A model generated the notes under the pieces. The model was given only the letters and a program-made list of their open reading frames with translations, was not told where the DNA came from and ran no database searches. From NCBI RefSeq assembly GCF_029714405.1, contig NZ_CP121650.1:3911001-3975000 (forward strand): a stretch of DNA of 64,000 nucleotides, written 5' to 3'. This DNA comes from Bradyrhizobium sp. CB82 (lineage in GTDB: Bacteria > Pseudomonadota > Alphaproteobacteria > Rhizobiales > Xanthobacteraceae). A program made the position numbers and the translations under genes. This document shows positions 16,920 through 26,120 of this stretch, one piece after another; position 1 is the first letter of the stretch, and each line of letters begins with the position of its first letter.

Positions 16920-18157
16920 TCGATCCGATTGAGCCGCCACGGCGCAAGAACCCGCTGCTGCGGACGCGGCTACCCACGTCGCCGCCGCGGCCGCGCAGCA
17001 GGACGTCGCACGGGTTCACGCGCGCCGCTGCCGAAGGACGCTTCATGCTCCAGCGTTGCCAGGCCTGCGGCGCCTTCGCCTATCCGGCACGTGAGGCGTG
17101 CCCCGCCTGCCTGTCGGCCGCTCTTGCGTTCGTCGATGCTCCGCGCCGCGGTACTTTGCTGGCGGAAACGACGGCGCGCGTGCCGAGCGACCTCTATTTC
17201 CGCGAGCGGGCGCCCTGGCGCATAGGCCTCGTCAAGCTGGACTGCGGTCCAACGATGGTGGCGCATCTGCATGCCGACTGTGCCGAGGGCGCGCCCGTCG
17301 GCATGTCGTTTCAGCTCGACAAGAGCGGTCAGGCGGTGGCCTTCGCCCGACCCGAGGGGGAGACGCCCAACATGGCAGACGATAGGCAGTGGCGCGAAAT
17401 GACGGCCGATCCGAAATTCCGGCGGGTGCTGGTGACCAACGGGCGCAGCGCGATCGGCCAGGAGGCAGTCGCTGCGCTGAAGGCTGCAGGCGCGAAGACG
17501 GTGTTCGTCGGCGTTGCCGAACCGTGGCGGCCGTTTGCCGGCGAGAAGCTGTTGCGCGGGCAAGGGGGGATCGAAGTCGTTACGCTCGACGCGGCCGATG
17601 AAAAATCTGTGGCTGATCTCGCGGCCGACATCGGCGGCAAGGTCGATATCCTCGTCAACACGACGGAATATGTGCGGCCGGGCGGCCTGCTGGACCGCAG
17701 GGGGACGAGCATCGCGCGGGACGAGATCGACCAGGCCTATCTCGGCTTCATCAATCTCGCGCAGGGCTTCGGGCCCGCGATGCGGATGCGGGGCGCCGAT
17801 GGCATCAACAACAGCGTTGCCTGGGTCAACATCCTGTCGGTTTATGCACTGGCGAACTGGCCTACTTTCGGCGCCTACTCGGCGTCGCAAGCGGCCTGCC
17901 TGTCGCTGTCGCTGTGCCTTCGCGCGGAGTTGCGGCCCGGCGGCGTCAAGATGATGAACCTGTTCACGGGCCCAGTCGACACGGAGTGGTTCCAGACCGT
18001 GCCGCCGCCCAAGATCGCGCCACGTGCCGTCGCGCAGGCAATCGTATCCGGACTCAGAGGCGGACTTGAAGAGATGTATGTCGGGGACGTCGCCGAAGAA
18101 ATCAGGCAGCGTCTCGCCGCTAATCCGAAAGCGCTCGAGCGCGAGCTCGACAGGTGA
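16916..18157 (+). CDS. DUF35 zinc-ribbon/OB protein fused to a degenerate SDR
   Basis: A 413-residue two-domain protein. Residues about 38-150 are a DUF35 acyl-CoA-associated domain: a zinc ribbon with Cys48, Cys51, Cys62 and Cys65, then an OB-fold (GTLLAETTARVP). DUF35 proteins usually partner thiolase-like proteins, and the thiolase gene directly precedes it with a 4-base overlap. Residues about 165-400 are a short-chain dehydrogenase with a glycine motif TNGRSAIG and the strand VDILVNTT. Ser308 is present, but the YxxxK motif reads YSASQ, so the catalytic Lys is replaced by Gln325. Oxidoreductase activity is doubtful. A Met at residue 153 could have been the start of a separate SDR before fusion. 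Confidence 0.85.
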   Translation: MIDPIEPPRRKNPLLRTRLPTSPPRPRSRTSHGFTRAAAEGRFMLQRCQACGAFAYPAREACPACLSAALAFVDAPRRGTLLAETTARVPSDLYFRERAPWRIGLVKLDCGPTMVAHLHADCAEGAPVGMSFQLDKSGQAVAFARPEGETPNMADDRQWREMTADPKFRRVLVTNGRSAIGQEAVAALKAAGAKTVFVGVAEPWRPFAGEKLLRGQGGIEVVTLDAADEKSVADLAADIGGKVDILVNTTEYVRPGGLLDRRGTSIARDEIDQAYLGFINLAQGFGPAMRMRGADGINNSVAWVNILSVYALANWPTFGAYSASQAACLSLSLCLRAELRPGGVKMMNLFTGPVDTEWFQTVPPPKIAPRAVAQAIVSGLRGGLEEMYVGDVAEEIRQRLAANPKALERELDR

Positions 18158-18191
18158 AATCAGGATTTCAACCAAGCCGGAGGACGTGACA

Positions 18192-18974
18192 ATGCAAAGC
18201 AAGAATCTCCTGGAACTGGCGGGCGCGATTTCTTCCGGCGCGGTGCGCGTCGTCGATCTGACCTTCACGCTCAGTCCCGATTTCCCGGTCATCGTGCTGC
18301 CGCCGGAGTTCGGCCAGGCAGCTCCCGTCCGCATCCAGGAGATTTCGCGCTATGACGATCGCGGTCCGGCCTGGTACTGGAACAACGTGACGTTCGGCGA
18401 GCACACTGGCACGCATTTCGACGCGCCGATTCACTGGTTCACAGGCAAGGATCTACCGAACAATGCCGTCGACACGATGCCCCCCAAGGACATGGTCGCT
18501 CCGGCTTGTGTCATCGACTGCTCGGCGCAGGCGGCGCAGGATCCGGACTTCCTGCTGACGGTACCGCTTGTCGAAGCCTGGGAGGCGAAGCACGGACGGA
18601 TTCCCGAGCGGCACTGGCTTCTGCTCCGCACCGACTGGTCGAAAAAAGGCTGGCGCGACTACGCCAACCTCAGGGATGACGGCGCGCACACGCCAGGCCC
18701 GAATCCGACAGTCATGAAATGGCTGGTGGAGGAGCGCGGCATCATCGGCTTCGGCACCGAGACCATAGGCACGGACGCGGGGCAGGCCGGCCATTTCGAA
18801 CCGCCTTATCCGGCGCATCATTTCCTGCACGGTGCCGGCCGGTACGGCCTTCAGTGCCTCTGCAACCTCGATCACCTTCCCGCCACCGGCGCCGTCATCG
18901 TGGCTTCGCCACTGAAGATCCAGAACGGCTCCGGCAGCCCGCTGCGCGTGATCGCCTTGGTTTCGGCGAACTGA
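18192..18974 (+). CDS. Cyclase-family metal hydrolase (kynurenine-formamidase-like)
   Basis: A 260-residue protein with the family signature HTGTHFDAP (His71, His75, Asp77), which binds a divalent metal. The group includes bacterial kynurenine formamidase and isatin hydrolase; members open amide or ring bonds. A later FGTETIGTDAG segment and PAHHFLHGAG supply the second half of the site. No signal peptide is seen, so it is cytoplasmic. The ATG at 18192 has GGAGG 9 bases upstream. It is the fourth gene of the plus-strand operon, between the DUF35-SDR gene and a binding protein. That context suggests hydrolysis of an imported compound before CoA activation. The substrate is unknown. Confidence 0.86.
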   Translation: MQSKNLLELAGAISSGAVRVVDLTFTLSPDFPVIVLPPEFGQAAPVRIQEISRYDDRGPAWYWNNVTFGEHTGTHFDAPIHWFTGKDLPNNAVDTMPPKDMVAPACVIDCSAQAAQDPDFLLTVPLVEAWEAKHGRIPERHWLLLRTDWSKKGWRDYANLRDDGAHTPGPNPTVMKWLVEERGIIGFGTETIGTDAGQAGHFEPPYPAHHFLHGAGRYGLQCLCNLDHLPATGAVIVASPLKIQNGSGSPLRVIALVSAN

Positions 18975-19031
18975 GGCGAGCGGATGGCGCTAGTCAGACA
19001 GAAGAAACGCAAACCAAGAGAGACAGGTGCC

Positions 19032-20189
19032 ATGATCTCGATGAAGACTCTGCTGGCCTCGGCCGCGTTGCTCCTCGCCGTTCCGCAAGTCGGGCAGGCG
19101 GACATCCTCGTCGGATTCGTCACCGGCCTCAGCGGTCCGGTGTCGTCGATCGGGATCCCGAACGCGAAGGGGATCGCGGCAGGTGAGGCCTATGTCGGCG
19201 AGGTCGGCGGCGAGAAGCTCCGCGTCATTCAACTTGACGATGGATCCGACCCGACGGCGTCGGCGCGCAACGCGCGCAAGCCCGTCGAGCAGGAGAAGGT
19301 TGATATTCTGATTGGAACGTCCGGAGCGCCGCAGACTCTCGCGATGGCCACGGCCGCCGTCGAGATGAAGATTCCGATGATCGCGGTGTCACCGATCGCG
19401 CCGGTGCCGCCCGGCGATGGCGGGCCCTGGGTCGTGCAGACGCCGCAACCGACGCCGCTTCTCGTCCAGGGCATCGTTGACCACATGAAGGCGCGAGGAT
19501 TGAAGACCGTCGCGTTCATCGGCTTCTCGGATGCCTTTGGCGACCTGATGTACGATTCACTGTCGCTAAGCGCCAAGGCGGCCGATATCAAGGTCATCGC
19601 CAACGAGCGCTACGCCAGATCGGATTCATCGGTGACTGCCCAGGTGCTGCGCGCGCTGGCGGCGCGGCCCGACGCCATCATGCTCGGCGGCACGGGAACG
19701 CCGGGTGCGCTGCCGGTGATCGCTTTGTCCGAGCGCGGATATAAGGGGCCGCTCTACGGCAATCACGGGCTGATCAGCGCCGATTTCCTGCGTCTCGCAG
19801 GCAAGGCTGCCAACGGCATCATCTGCCCGACCGGGCCGGTGACCGCGGCCGAGCAGCTTCCAGCCAGCAATCCAATCCAGAAGGTTGCCCTGGCTTTCCG
19901 TACGGCCTTCGAGAAGGCGAATGGCGAGGCGCCGACCGACTCGTTCTCGTCCTATTCCTTCGACGGCTGGCTGGTATTCACAGATGCAGCCAAGCGCGCG
20001 ACGGCGACTGGCGCCAAGCCGGGCTCGCCGGAATTCCGCACCGCGCTTCGCGAGGCGCTGTTCACCACTAAGGAGGTGGTCGGTACGCAAGGCGTCTACA
20101 CCTACACGCCGGCGGATCGACACGGCGTCGATGATCGCTCGCGCATCCTGGTTCAGATCGAGGACGGAAAATACAAGCTGTTGCCTTGA
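19032..20189 (+). CDS. livK: Second Liv-type periplasmic substrate-binding protein
   Basis: A 385-residue exported binding protein with a signal peptide of about 26 residues cleaved after GQA. The mature start DILVGFVTGLSGPVSSIGIP and the LDDGSDPTASARNARKPVEQ block parallel the livK product at 12690-13841 almost segment by segment. The two are therefore paralogues of common origin. It lies in the catabolic operon and not next to permease genes, so it probably shares the LivH/LivMG/LivF transporter and extends its ligand range. The ATG at 19032 is followed by a second ATG at 19041; the former has AGGTG nearby. Its stop overlaps the acyl-CoA synthetase start. Confidence 0.9.
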   Translation: MISMKTLLASAALLLAVPQVGQADILVGFVTGLSGPVSSIGIPNAKGIAAGEAYVGEVGGEKLRVIQLDDGSDPTASARNARKPVEQEKVDILIGTSGAPQTLAMATAAVEMKIPMIAVSPIAPVPPGDGGPWVVQTPQPTPLLVQGIVDHMKARGLKTVAFIGFSDAFGDLMYDSLSLSAKAADIKVIANERYARSDSSVTAQVLRALAARPDAIMLGGTGTPGALPVIALSERGYKGPLYGNHGLISADFLRLAGKAANGIICPTGPVTAAEQLPASNPIQKVALAFRTAFEKANGEAPTDSFSSYSFDGWLVFTDAAKRATATGAKPGSPEFRTALREALFTTKEVVGTQGVYTYTPADRHGVDDRSRILVQIEDGKYKLLP

Positions 20190-21850
20190 TCGGCGTGATT
20201 GTGACGGAGAGCAATGTGCGGTCAAATGTCGGCAAGACGGTGGAGCAGGGCAGTGCGATACCGGCCTGGGCGCGCGCGATCGCGCTGTTTCCACCCGTGG
20301 ACAGGATTCTCTCCACCATCCTGACGCGGCAGGCCGAGCGCTACGGCGATCGCGTCCTGCTGGTCGCCGGGGAGACGCGCTGGACCTATTCACAGGCCGC
20401 AACGATCGCGGCCGCATCAGCTCAAACACTCATCGACGCCGGGATCAAGCCCGGCGACCGGGTCGCGCTGATGTGCTCGAACCGCCCAGAATTTCTTCAG
20501 GTCTACCTGGGGTGCGCGTGGCTCGGCGCGATTGTGGTGCCGATCAACACCGCGCTAAGAGGCTTCCAGCTTTCCCATATTTTTCGCAACTCGCGGCCCG
20601 CGCTGCTTGTCGCCGAGGCACCATTTCTTGCCGCCATCGAAACTGTCGACGCCAACGTCGAGCTGCCTTTCCAGACATGGACGATCGGGTCTGCCACCGA
20701 GACGAAGATGTCGTCGGTGCCGCTGCCCGCCCTTCGATCAGGCACTCCCGCAGGCGCGGTTCGTCCAGGCGATATCGTTGCCATCCTCTACACGTCCGGC
20801 ACCACGGGCCCCTCCAAGGGCGTGTGCTGTCCGCAGGCGCAACTGTTCTGGTGGGGCATTTATTCAGCGCGGGCGCTGGGCATCCGCGAGGGCGACGTGC
20901 TGTTCACGACGCTGCCGCTGTTTCACACCAACGCCCTGAACGCGTTCTATCAGGCTCTTCTCAATGGATGCACATACGTCCTGGAGCCGAAATTCTCGGC
21001 GTCAGGCTTTTGGGCGGCTGCGCGAGCATACGATGCGACCGTCGGTTATCTGCTCGGCGCCATGGCTTCGATGCTTTTGGCGCAACCCAGGACGGAGAAT
21101 GATACGGCACATCACCTTCGCGTCGCGCTCGGTGGCGGCGTGCCGCCCCAAATCCATCGGCCATTCCTCGAACGGTTCGGGGTGCCGCTGGTCGACGGCT
21201 ATGGATCGACGGAGACCAATTTCGTGTTCTCGGGATCGATCCCGTCCGATCGCCCCGGGACGATGGGCTATCTGGCCGACGGCGTTGAAGCCCGCATCGT
21301 CGATGAAAATGATTCAGAGTTGCCTGATGGGCAGGCGGGCGAGCTCCTCCTTCGCGCCAGGGAGCCGTTTGCGTTCGCCACCGGCTATTTCGGCATGCCG
21401 GAGAAAACGGTCGAAGCCTGGCGAAACCTCTGGTTCCACTCCGGCGATCGCGTCGTTCGCGATTCCGACGGACATTATCGCTTCATCGACCGCATGAAGG
21501 ACTCGATCCGCCGGCGCGGCGAGAATGTGTCCTCCTGGGAGGTCGAGCAGACCATCCAGTCGCATCCCGCTGTTGCGGTTTGCGCCATTTACCCATTGCC
21601 GTCTGAACTGGGAGAGGACGAGGTCGCCGCCGCGATCCTGCTCGAGCCCGGACAAGCCTTGGAGCCCGTTGATATCGTCAGGCATTGCGAAGGGCAGATC
21701 GCCTATTTTGCCATTCCCCGCTATGTGCGCATCGTAAGCCAGTTGCCGCTGACGGAGAACGGCAAGATCAAGAAGGGCGCGCTGCGTGATGCGGGCGTGA
21801 CAGCGGATACGTGGGACCGCGAGGCGGCCGGCATTCGGGTGCGGCGTTAG
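20186..21850 (+). CDS. AMP-binding acyl-CoA synthetase
   Basis: A 554-residue ligase that activates a carboxylic acid as acyl-AMP and then acyl-CoA. The P-loop-like A3 motif is ILYTSGTTGPSKGV. A5 reads GYGSTETNF, A7 HSGDRV, A8 DRMKDSIRRRGENVSSWEVE and A10 ENGKIKKG with the catalytic Lys. The length is normal. The class resembles crotonobetaine/carnitine-CoA ligases. The start is uncertain: a TTG at 20186 overlaps the livK stop, while a GTG at 20198 is also possible. As last gene of the operon it would activate the imported or hydrolysed acid for the thiolase-like step. Confidence 0.9.
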   Translation: MIGVIVTESNVRSNVGKTVEQGSAIPAWARAIALFPPVDRILSTILTRQAERYGDRVLLVAGETRWTYSQAATIAAASAQTLIDAGIKPGDRVALMCSNRPEFLQVYLGCAWLGAIVVPINTALRGFQLSHIFRNSRPALLVAEAPFLAAIETVDANVELPFQTWTIGSATETKMSSVPLPALRSGTPAGAVRPGDIVAILYTSGTTGPSKGVCCPQAQLFWWGIYSARALGIREGDVLFTTLPLFHTNALNAFYQALLNGCTYVLEPKFSASGFWAAARAYDATVGYLLGAMASMLLAQPRTENDTAHHLRVALGGGVPPQIHRPFLERFGVPLVDGYGSTETNFVFSGSIPSDRPGTMGYLADGVEARIVDENDSELPDGQAGELLLRAREPFAFATGYFGMPEKTVEAWRNLWFHSGDRVVRDSDGHYRFIDRMKDSIRRRGENVSSWEVEQTIQSHPAVAVCAIYPLPSELGEDEVAAAILLEPGQALEPVDIVRHCEGQIAYFAIPRYVRIVSQLPLTENGKIKKGALRDAGVTADTWDREAAGIRVRR

Positions 21851-21892
21851 GCATGATCCGGAAAAATGTGCAGCGGTTTTCTGAGCGTCGGC

Positions 21893-22396
21893 TCACGGCT
21901 TCTGCATCGCATCCCTGACGGCGCCCTTGAGCTCGTCGAGCTCGCTGGTCAACCCATCGAGCCGAGCAGCCGGGAATCCTGCCAGCAGCTCGGCGAGCCA
22001 TGAGCCATGGCTCTTGGCCATGCGCCTGAAGGCCTTCCGACCTTCCATGGTCATGCAAACGATCTGCACGCGCCGATCGAGGTTCGAAGGCGTGCGGGTG
22101 ATGTAACCGTCCTCAACCAGGCGATCGACGATGGGGGTGAGGTTTCCGGCGGAGACCATCAGGCGTTTGGGCAGTTCTCCCAATACCAATCCGCTTGGCT
22201 CGCGATCGAGTTGCGCCAGAACATCGAAGCGGGGCATGGTGAAATCGAATTCCTCGCGGAATCGCCGCCGCAGCTCGCCCTCGATCATGGTCGTGCAGGC
22301 AAGGAGCCGGAGCCAAAGCCGTGTCTGAGCCCTGTACTCGGCTTCCTGATCAATCCCGTTCTTCGAAACGGGTGAGGACTCGTTTGCGAGTGGCAA
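21893..22396 (-). CDS. MarR-family transcriptional regulator
   Basis: A 167-residue winged-helix regulator. The recognition region is LVLGELPKRLMVSAGNLTPIVDRL, here spanning two helices of the DNA-binding domain, followed by the wing EDGYITRTPSNLDRRVQIVCMTMEGR with its conserved DRR. MarR proteins act as dimers and often sense aromatic or CoA ligands. The gene converges on the acyl-CoA synthetase gene with a 40-base gap. It is a reasonable candidate for control of the catabolic operon and its transporter. Two dyad-like elements in the divergent region at 14207 and 14391 are possible targets. Confidence 0.92.
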   Translation of the reverse strand: MPLANESSPVSKNGIDQEAEYRAQTRLWLRLLACTTMIEGELRRRFREEFDFTMPRFDVLAQLDREPSGLVLGELPKRLMVSAGNLTPIVDRLVEDGYITRTPSNLDRRVQIVCMTMEGRKAFRRMAKSHGSWLAELLAGFPAARLDGLTSELDELKGAVRDAMQKP

Positions 22397-23010
22397 ATCA
22401 AATCTCCTGGGGCATCTAAGCTCGAACGGGGACGGCCTTGATCTCGTCGCAAGATAGTATGTGCCAAAAGTAAATTCAAGACTCGTTCAGGACGCGCAGA
22501 ATCGGCTCTGCCGCCTACAGAATTTGCGTTACCTGGAGCGACCAGGCATCGAAAGGCAATCTCGGCGGCTTGCTGACAAGCGCCTAGGCGATCCCCGGCA
22601 GGGTCCGAATATTTTATATTTGAAATTAAAGCAGTGGTCGAACGGCCCACGTTGACCAACTAGGCCCGAACGTAATCACTAAGGTTCGTGCGGAAGGAGC
22701 CGTTGCCGCCATCGAGTGCTGGCCATGTTCGCCGCGCTCAACGACATCGCTCAAGACCGGAGCTCCGGTGCCCCTCTGAATAGGTGGGTTGAAGATTAGT
22801 CGCAGCAGCAGGTTTCGGACCTTTGCCGCGCCCCAAATCTCGCCGGCTGCGCAGTTGCTACGGATGGCGGCCTTTTGGGGCGCCGTAAGGTTGGTTATCC
22901 TGCGCTGGCCGAGCCTCGGATGCGGAATCGTATGTCGGCTCTTCGAGAGCCGGAGGATTGCGGATCGCGTCAAGGGTCTTGCGTGGACAGTTCCAATTTG
23001 GGTTTGGACA
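22397..23010. other. Gene-free stretch between the MarR gene and iolC
   Basis: About 614 bases. The part next to 22397 must carry the MarR promoter. Frames running through the rest have no recognisable domain. An inositol regulator gene would be expected near here in rhizobia, but none is found. Confidence 0.45.
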
Positions 23011-24945
23011 ATGGGCGAATCAATGAAAGCACTCGATGTCATCACCATCGGCCGTGCAAGCGTGGATATTTACGGCTCCCAGGTCGGTGGCCGCCTGGAG
23101 GACATGGGATCGTTCGAAAAATACATTGGCGGCTCACCTACAAATATAGCCTGCGGCAGCGCGCGCCTGGGACTGAAGACGGCGCTCATCAGCCGCGTCG
23201 GCAACGAGCATATGGGTCGCTTCATCCTGGAGCAGCTTGCTCGCGAAGGTGTTGCGACTGATGGCGTCAAGATCGATTCTGAGCGTCTTACCGCGCTTGT
23301 GATCCTTGGCATTCGCGACGATACCCAGTTTCCACTGATCTTCTACCGCGAGAACTGCGCCGACATGGCGCTTTGCGAGGACGACATCGACGAGGCCTTC
23401 ATTGCCTCGGCACGCGCCGTTGTCGTTACCGGCACACATCTTAGCCATCCGCGCACGGAAGCGGCCGTCATCAAAGCGCTGACACTGGCGCGCAGGCACG
23501 GCCTGCGCACGGCGCTGGACATCGACTATCGCCCCAACCTCTGGGGTGTCGCGGGCCATGGCGACGGCGAAAGCCGTTTCGTCGAAAGCGCCAACGTCAC
23601 TGCCAAGCTGCAATCCTCGCTGCACTATTTCGACCTGATCGTCGGCACGGAGGAGGAGTTTCACATAGCTGGCGGATCGATCGATACGCTTGCGGCTCTC
23701 GGTGCAGTACGGGCCGTAAGCGCCGCGACGCTAGTCTGCAAGCGCGGGCCGCTCGGCGCCGTCGCGTTCGAGGGCGAGATCCCCGAGAGTCTCGACAAGG
23801 GCCAGAGCGGGCAGGGCTTTCCGATTGAGGTGTTCAACGTGTTGGGAGCCGGCGACGGTTTCTTCTCCGGCCTGCTGCGCGGCTGGATGACGGATCAGGA
23901 TTGGTCGACTTCGCTGAAATACGCCAATGCCTGCGGTGCCTTCGCGGTGAGCCGCCACGGCTGTACGCCAGCCTATCCGAGTTGGGAGGAACTGCAATTC
24001 TTCCTGAAGCGCGGCGTTGTTCGGCCGGACCTGCGCAACGATCCAGAACTGGAGCAGATCCACTGGTCGACCACGCGGCACACCCGGGTGAACGGCGACT
24101 GGTCCACCATGCGGGTTTTCGCCTTCGACCACCGCATGCAACTGGAGCAGATGGACGGCTATACACCCGAGAAGGGAGCAGCGTTCAAGGAACTGTGCCT
24201 TGATGCTGCACTTCGCGTCCAGAACGGCGAAAGCGGCTACGGCATTCTCTGCGACAACCGCATCGGCCGTTCGGCGCTCCATCGCGCCTCCGGCACCGGC
24301 CTGTGGATCGGGCGTCCGGCGGAATGGCCAGGGTCCCGCCCACTGACGCTTGAGCCGGAACTCGGGACCGACTGCGGCGCGTTGGTCGAATGGGCTCGCG
24401 AGGATGTTGTGAAGGTGCTCTGCTTCTGCCACCCGAACGATGATGCCCAAACCCGTGCTGCCCAGGAGGCTACCGTTAGCCGGCTGTTTGCGGCGGCACG
24501 GCGAAACAAGCTGGAATTCTTGCTGGAGATCATTCCAAGCAAAGTCGGTGCTACTGACGACATGACGACAGCAACGCTGATCCATCAGTTCTACGTAGCC
24601 GGCATTTATCCAGACTGGTGGAAGCTCGAGCCGATGAAGACGCAGACCGGATGGGCCAACGCGATTGCCGCAATCGAGGCGCATGACACGCATACGCGCG
24701 GCATCGTCGTCCTTGGACTGGATGCGACTGAAGCAGAGCTTTCAGCGAGTTTTGAGATCGCGGCAGGCTTCGATCTGGTCAAGGGCTTTGCCGTGGGGCG
24801 CACAATCTTTGGTGAGGCTGCGCGGCGCTGGTTCATCGGAAGCGTGCCGGATCAGGTGGCAGTCGACGATATGGCGACGCGTTATGCCCGGCTCTGCCGA
24901 GTGTGGGATGCATCGTGCAAAAAGGTGCGGGGGCGGGCTGCATGA
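23011..24945 (+). CDS. iolC: 5-dehydro-2-deoxygluconokinase with C-terminal DUF2090 domain
   Basis: A 644-residue inositol-catabolism kinase that phosphorylates 5-dehydro-2-deoxy-D-gluconate. Residues about 8-325 are a PfkB sugar kinase: an N-terminal GGSPTNIA loop and the catalytic NVLGAGDGFFSGLL near residue 280. Residues about 345-640 are DUF2090 (FAFDHRMQLE, CDNRIG, DWWKLEP), an aldolase-like domain related to IolJ-type proteins. This fusion is usual in rhizobial IolC. Two in-frame ATGs (23011 and 23023) could start the protein; neither has a strong ribosome site. Its stop overlaps the start of the iolD remnant, as in an intact iolCDEB operon. Because iolD is broken here, the pathway is probably not complete at this site. 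Confidence 0.93.
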   Translation: MGESMKALDVITIGRASVDIYGSQVGGRLEDMGSFEKYIGGSPTNIACGSARLGLKTALISRVGNEHMGRFILEQLAREGVATDGVKIDSERLTALVILGIRDDTQFPLIFYRENCADMALCEDDIDEAFIASARAVVVTGTHLSHPRTEAAVIKALTLARRHGLRTALDIDYRPNLWGVAGHGDGESRFVESANVTAKLQSSLHYFDLIVGTEEEFHIAGGSIDTLAALGAVRAVSAATLVCKRGPLGAVAFEGEIPESLDKGQSGQGFPIEVFNVLGAGDGFFSGLLRGWMTDQDWSTSLKYANACGAFAVSRHGCTPAYPSWEELQFFLKRGVVRPDLRNDPELEQIHWSTTRHTRVNGDWSTMRVFAFDHRMQLEQMDGYTPEKGAAFKELCLDAALRVQNGESGYGILCDNRIGRSALHRASGTGLWIGRPAEWPGSRPLTLEPELGTDCGALVEWAREDVVKVLCFCHPNDDAQTRAAQEATVSRLFAAARRNKLEFLLEIIPSKVGATDDMTTATLIHQFYVAGIYPDWWKLEPMKTQTGWANAIAAIEAHDTHTRGIVVLGLDATEAELSASFEIAAGFDLVKGFAVGRTIFGEAARRWFIGSVPDQVAVDDMATRYARLCRVWDASCKKVRGRAA

Positions 24946-25189
24946 GTGCGATTCGGCTGACAGCGGGGCGGGCCATGGTGAAATGGCTCCCCTCGCAGAT
25001 GACGGAAGATGGCGAGCGTTTCGTCGATGGTGTGTGGGCGATTTTTGGCCACGGATATGTCGCCGGTCTTGGCGAGGCGCTTCAGAAGGCGGGCAATAGC
25101 CTACGTAGTGAGGCGGGGCAATTTACGGCGATGCGGAGAAAGAACTTGCCGATTTCGCTACCCGCCACACCATCCTAACGGGCGAATAG
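24942..25189 (+). pseudogene. iolD: Truncated iolD (trihydroxycyclohexanedione hydrolase)
   Basis: The frame beginning at the ATG at 24942 (ATGA overlap with iolC) encodes MSAIRLTAGRAMVKWL, then FVDGVWAIFGHGYVAGLGEAL, cut here. This is the N-terminus of the ThDP-dependent ring-opening enzyme IolD, which is normally over 600 residues. After about 50 residues the similarity stops, and the frame ends at 25178. A different frame supplies a short tail (YGDAEKELADFATRH) ending at 25189, which I cannot assign. I infer a large internal deletion that also removed iolE, which usually lies between iolD and iolB. The product would not be functional. Confidence 0.8.
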
Positions 25190-25198
25190 GAGAAAACC

Positions 25199-25996
25199 AT
25201 GCCCACTCTGCTTCACCGTCCGTTTGGAATACACGGCAAGGTACACGACATCACGCCGGCCTTGGCCGGCTGGCGCTTTGTCGGATTTTCTCTCTACCGC
25301 CTTCGGGGCGGCGATAGAGCGGCTGAGGCGACCGGCGACCGCGAGGTCATTCTCGTCATGGTCGAGGGTAAGGCGAGGCTCCATGGAGCAGGGCAGGACT
25401 GGGGCGTCCTGGGCGATCGTTTGAGCGTCTTCGAGAAATCGCCGCCGCACTGCGTTTACCTGCCGAACGGCAATGATTGGGAGGCGACGGCCGAGACGGA
25501 TTGCGTAATCGCCGTCTGTTCGGCGCCCGCCAAGGGCGGGCATGCGCCCCGGCGCATCGGGCCGAACGGGATCACGTTAACCCAGCGTGGGGAGGGCACC
25601 AACACCCGCTATATCAATAACATCGCCATGGAAAACGAGGACTATTGCGACTCTCTCCTCGTGACGGAAGTGTTCACGCCGGCCGGACACTGGTCCAGTT
25701 ATCCGAGCCACCGTCACGACGAGGATGATTTCCCTCGTATTACCTATTTGGAAGAAACATATTATCACCGGCTGAACCCAGCCGATGGTTTTGGGGTCCA
25801 GAGGGTCTATACCGACGACATGCAACTGAACGAGACCATGGCCGTCCATGATGGCGACGTAGTCTGCGTGCCGCGCGGTCATCATCCCTGCGGCGCACCT
25901 TACGGCTTCGAGATGTATTACCTCAATGTCATGGCCGGCCCCTTGCGCAAGTGGCGCTTTATGACCGCACCCCATGTCCAACATTTGACGCGCTGA
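25199..25996 (+). CDS. iolB: 5-deoxy-glucuronate isomerase
   Basis: A 265-residue cupin-type isomerase that converts 5-deoxy-glucuronate to 5-dehydro-2-deoxygluconate, the substrate of IolC. The metal site is visible in SSYPSHRHDEDDFPR (two His and an acidic group). The later strand HPCGAPYGFEMYYLNVMAG matches the second half of the IolB fold. The length is normal. The ATG has TAGGAGAA closely upstream. It follows the iolD remnant by 9 bases and precedes the IS element by 25 bases. It looks intact and so could still act if iolD and iolE exist elsewhere. Confidence 0.93.
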   Translation: MPTLLHRPFGIHGKVHDITPALAGWRFVGFSLYRLRGGDRAAEATGDREVILVMVEGKARLHGAGQDWGVLGDRLSVFEKSPPHCVYLPNGNDWEATAETDCVIAVCSAPAKGGHAPRRIGPNGITLTQRGEGTNTRYINNIAMENEDYCDSLLVTEVFTPAGHWSSYPSHRHDEDDFPRITYLEETYYHRLNPADGFGVQRVYTDDMQLNETMAVHDGDVVCVPRGHHPCGAPYGFEMYYLNVMAGPLRKWRFMTAPHVQHLTR

Positions 25997-26013
25997 ACAA
26001 ACCGATCAAGAGA

Positions 26014-26021
26014 ACCCCTGA
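26014..26021. repeat. Target-site duplication, left
   Basis: ACCCCTGA directly outside the left inverted repeat is identical to 27451-27458. Confidence 0.9.
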
Positions 26022-26045
26022 GGGGATGTCCCGGGTTCTGTTGAA
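26022..26045 (+). repeat. Left terminal inverted repeat of the IS256 element
   Basis: Twenty-four bases that match the right end in 19 or more positions, with a mismatched patch of up to 5 bases in the middle. Confidence 0.9.
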
Positions 26046-26120
26046 TTTCTGAAGAGGTCGGCGTTGCCCACCTTGAGCCGGTAGGCTCGGGGTGCTGATT
26101 CCACAAAGGAGAGCAACGCC

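Noticed and set aside
16970..18334. Minus-strand open frame of 454 codons opposite the DUF35-SDR gene
   Set aside because: Antisense artefact; the plus strand shows zinc ribbon and SDR motifs.
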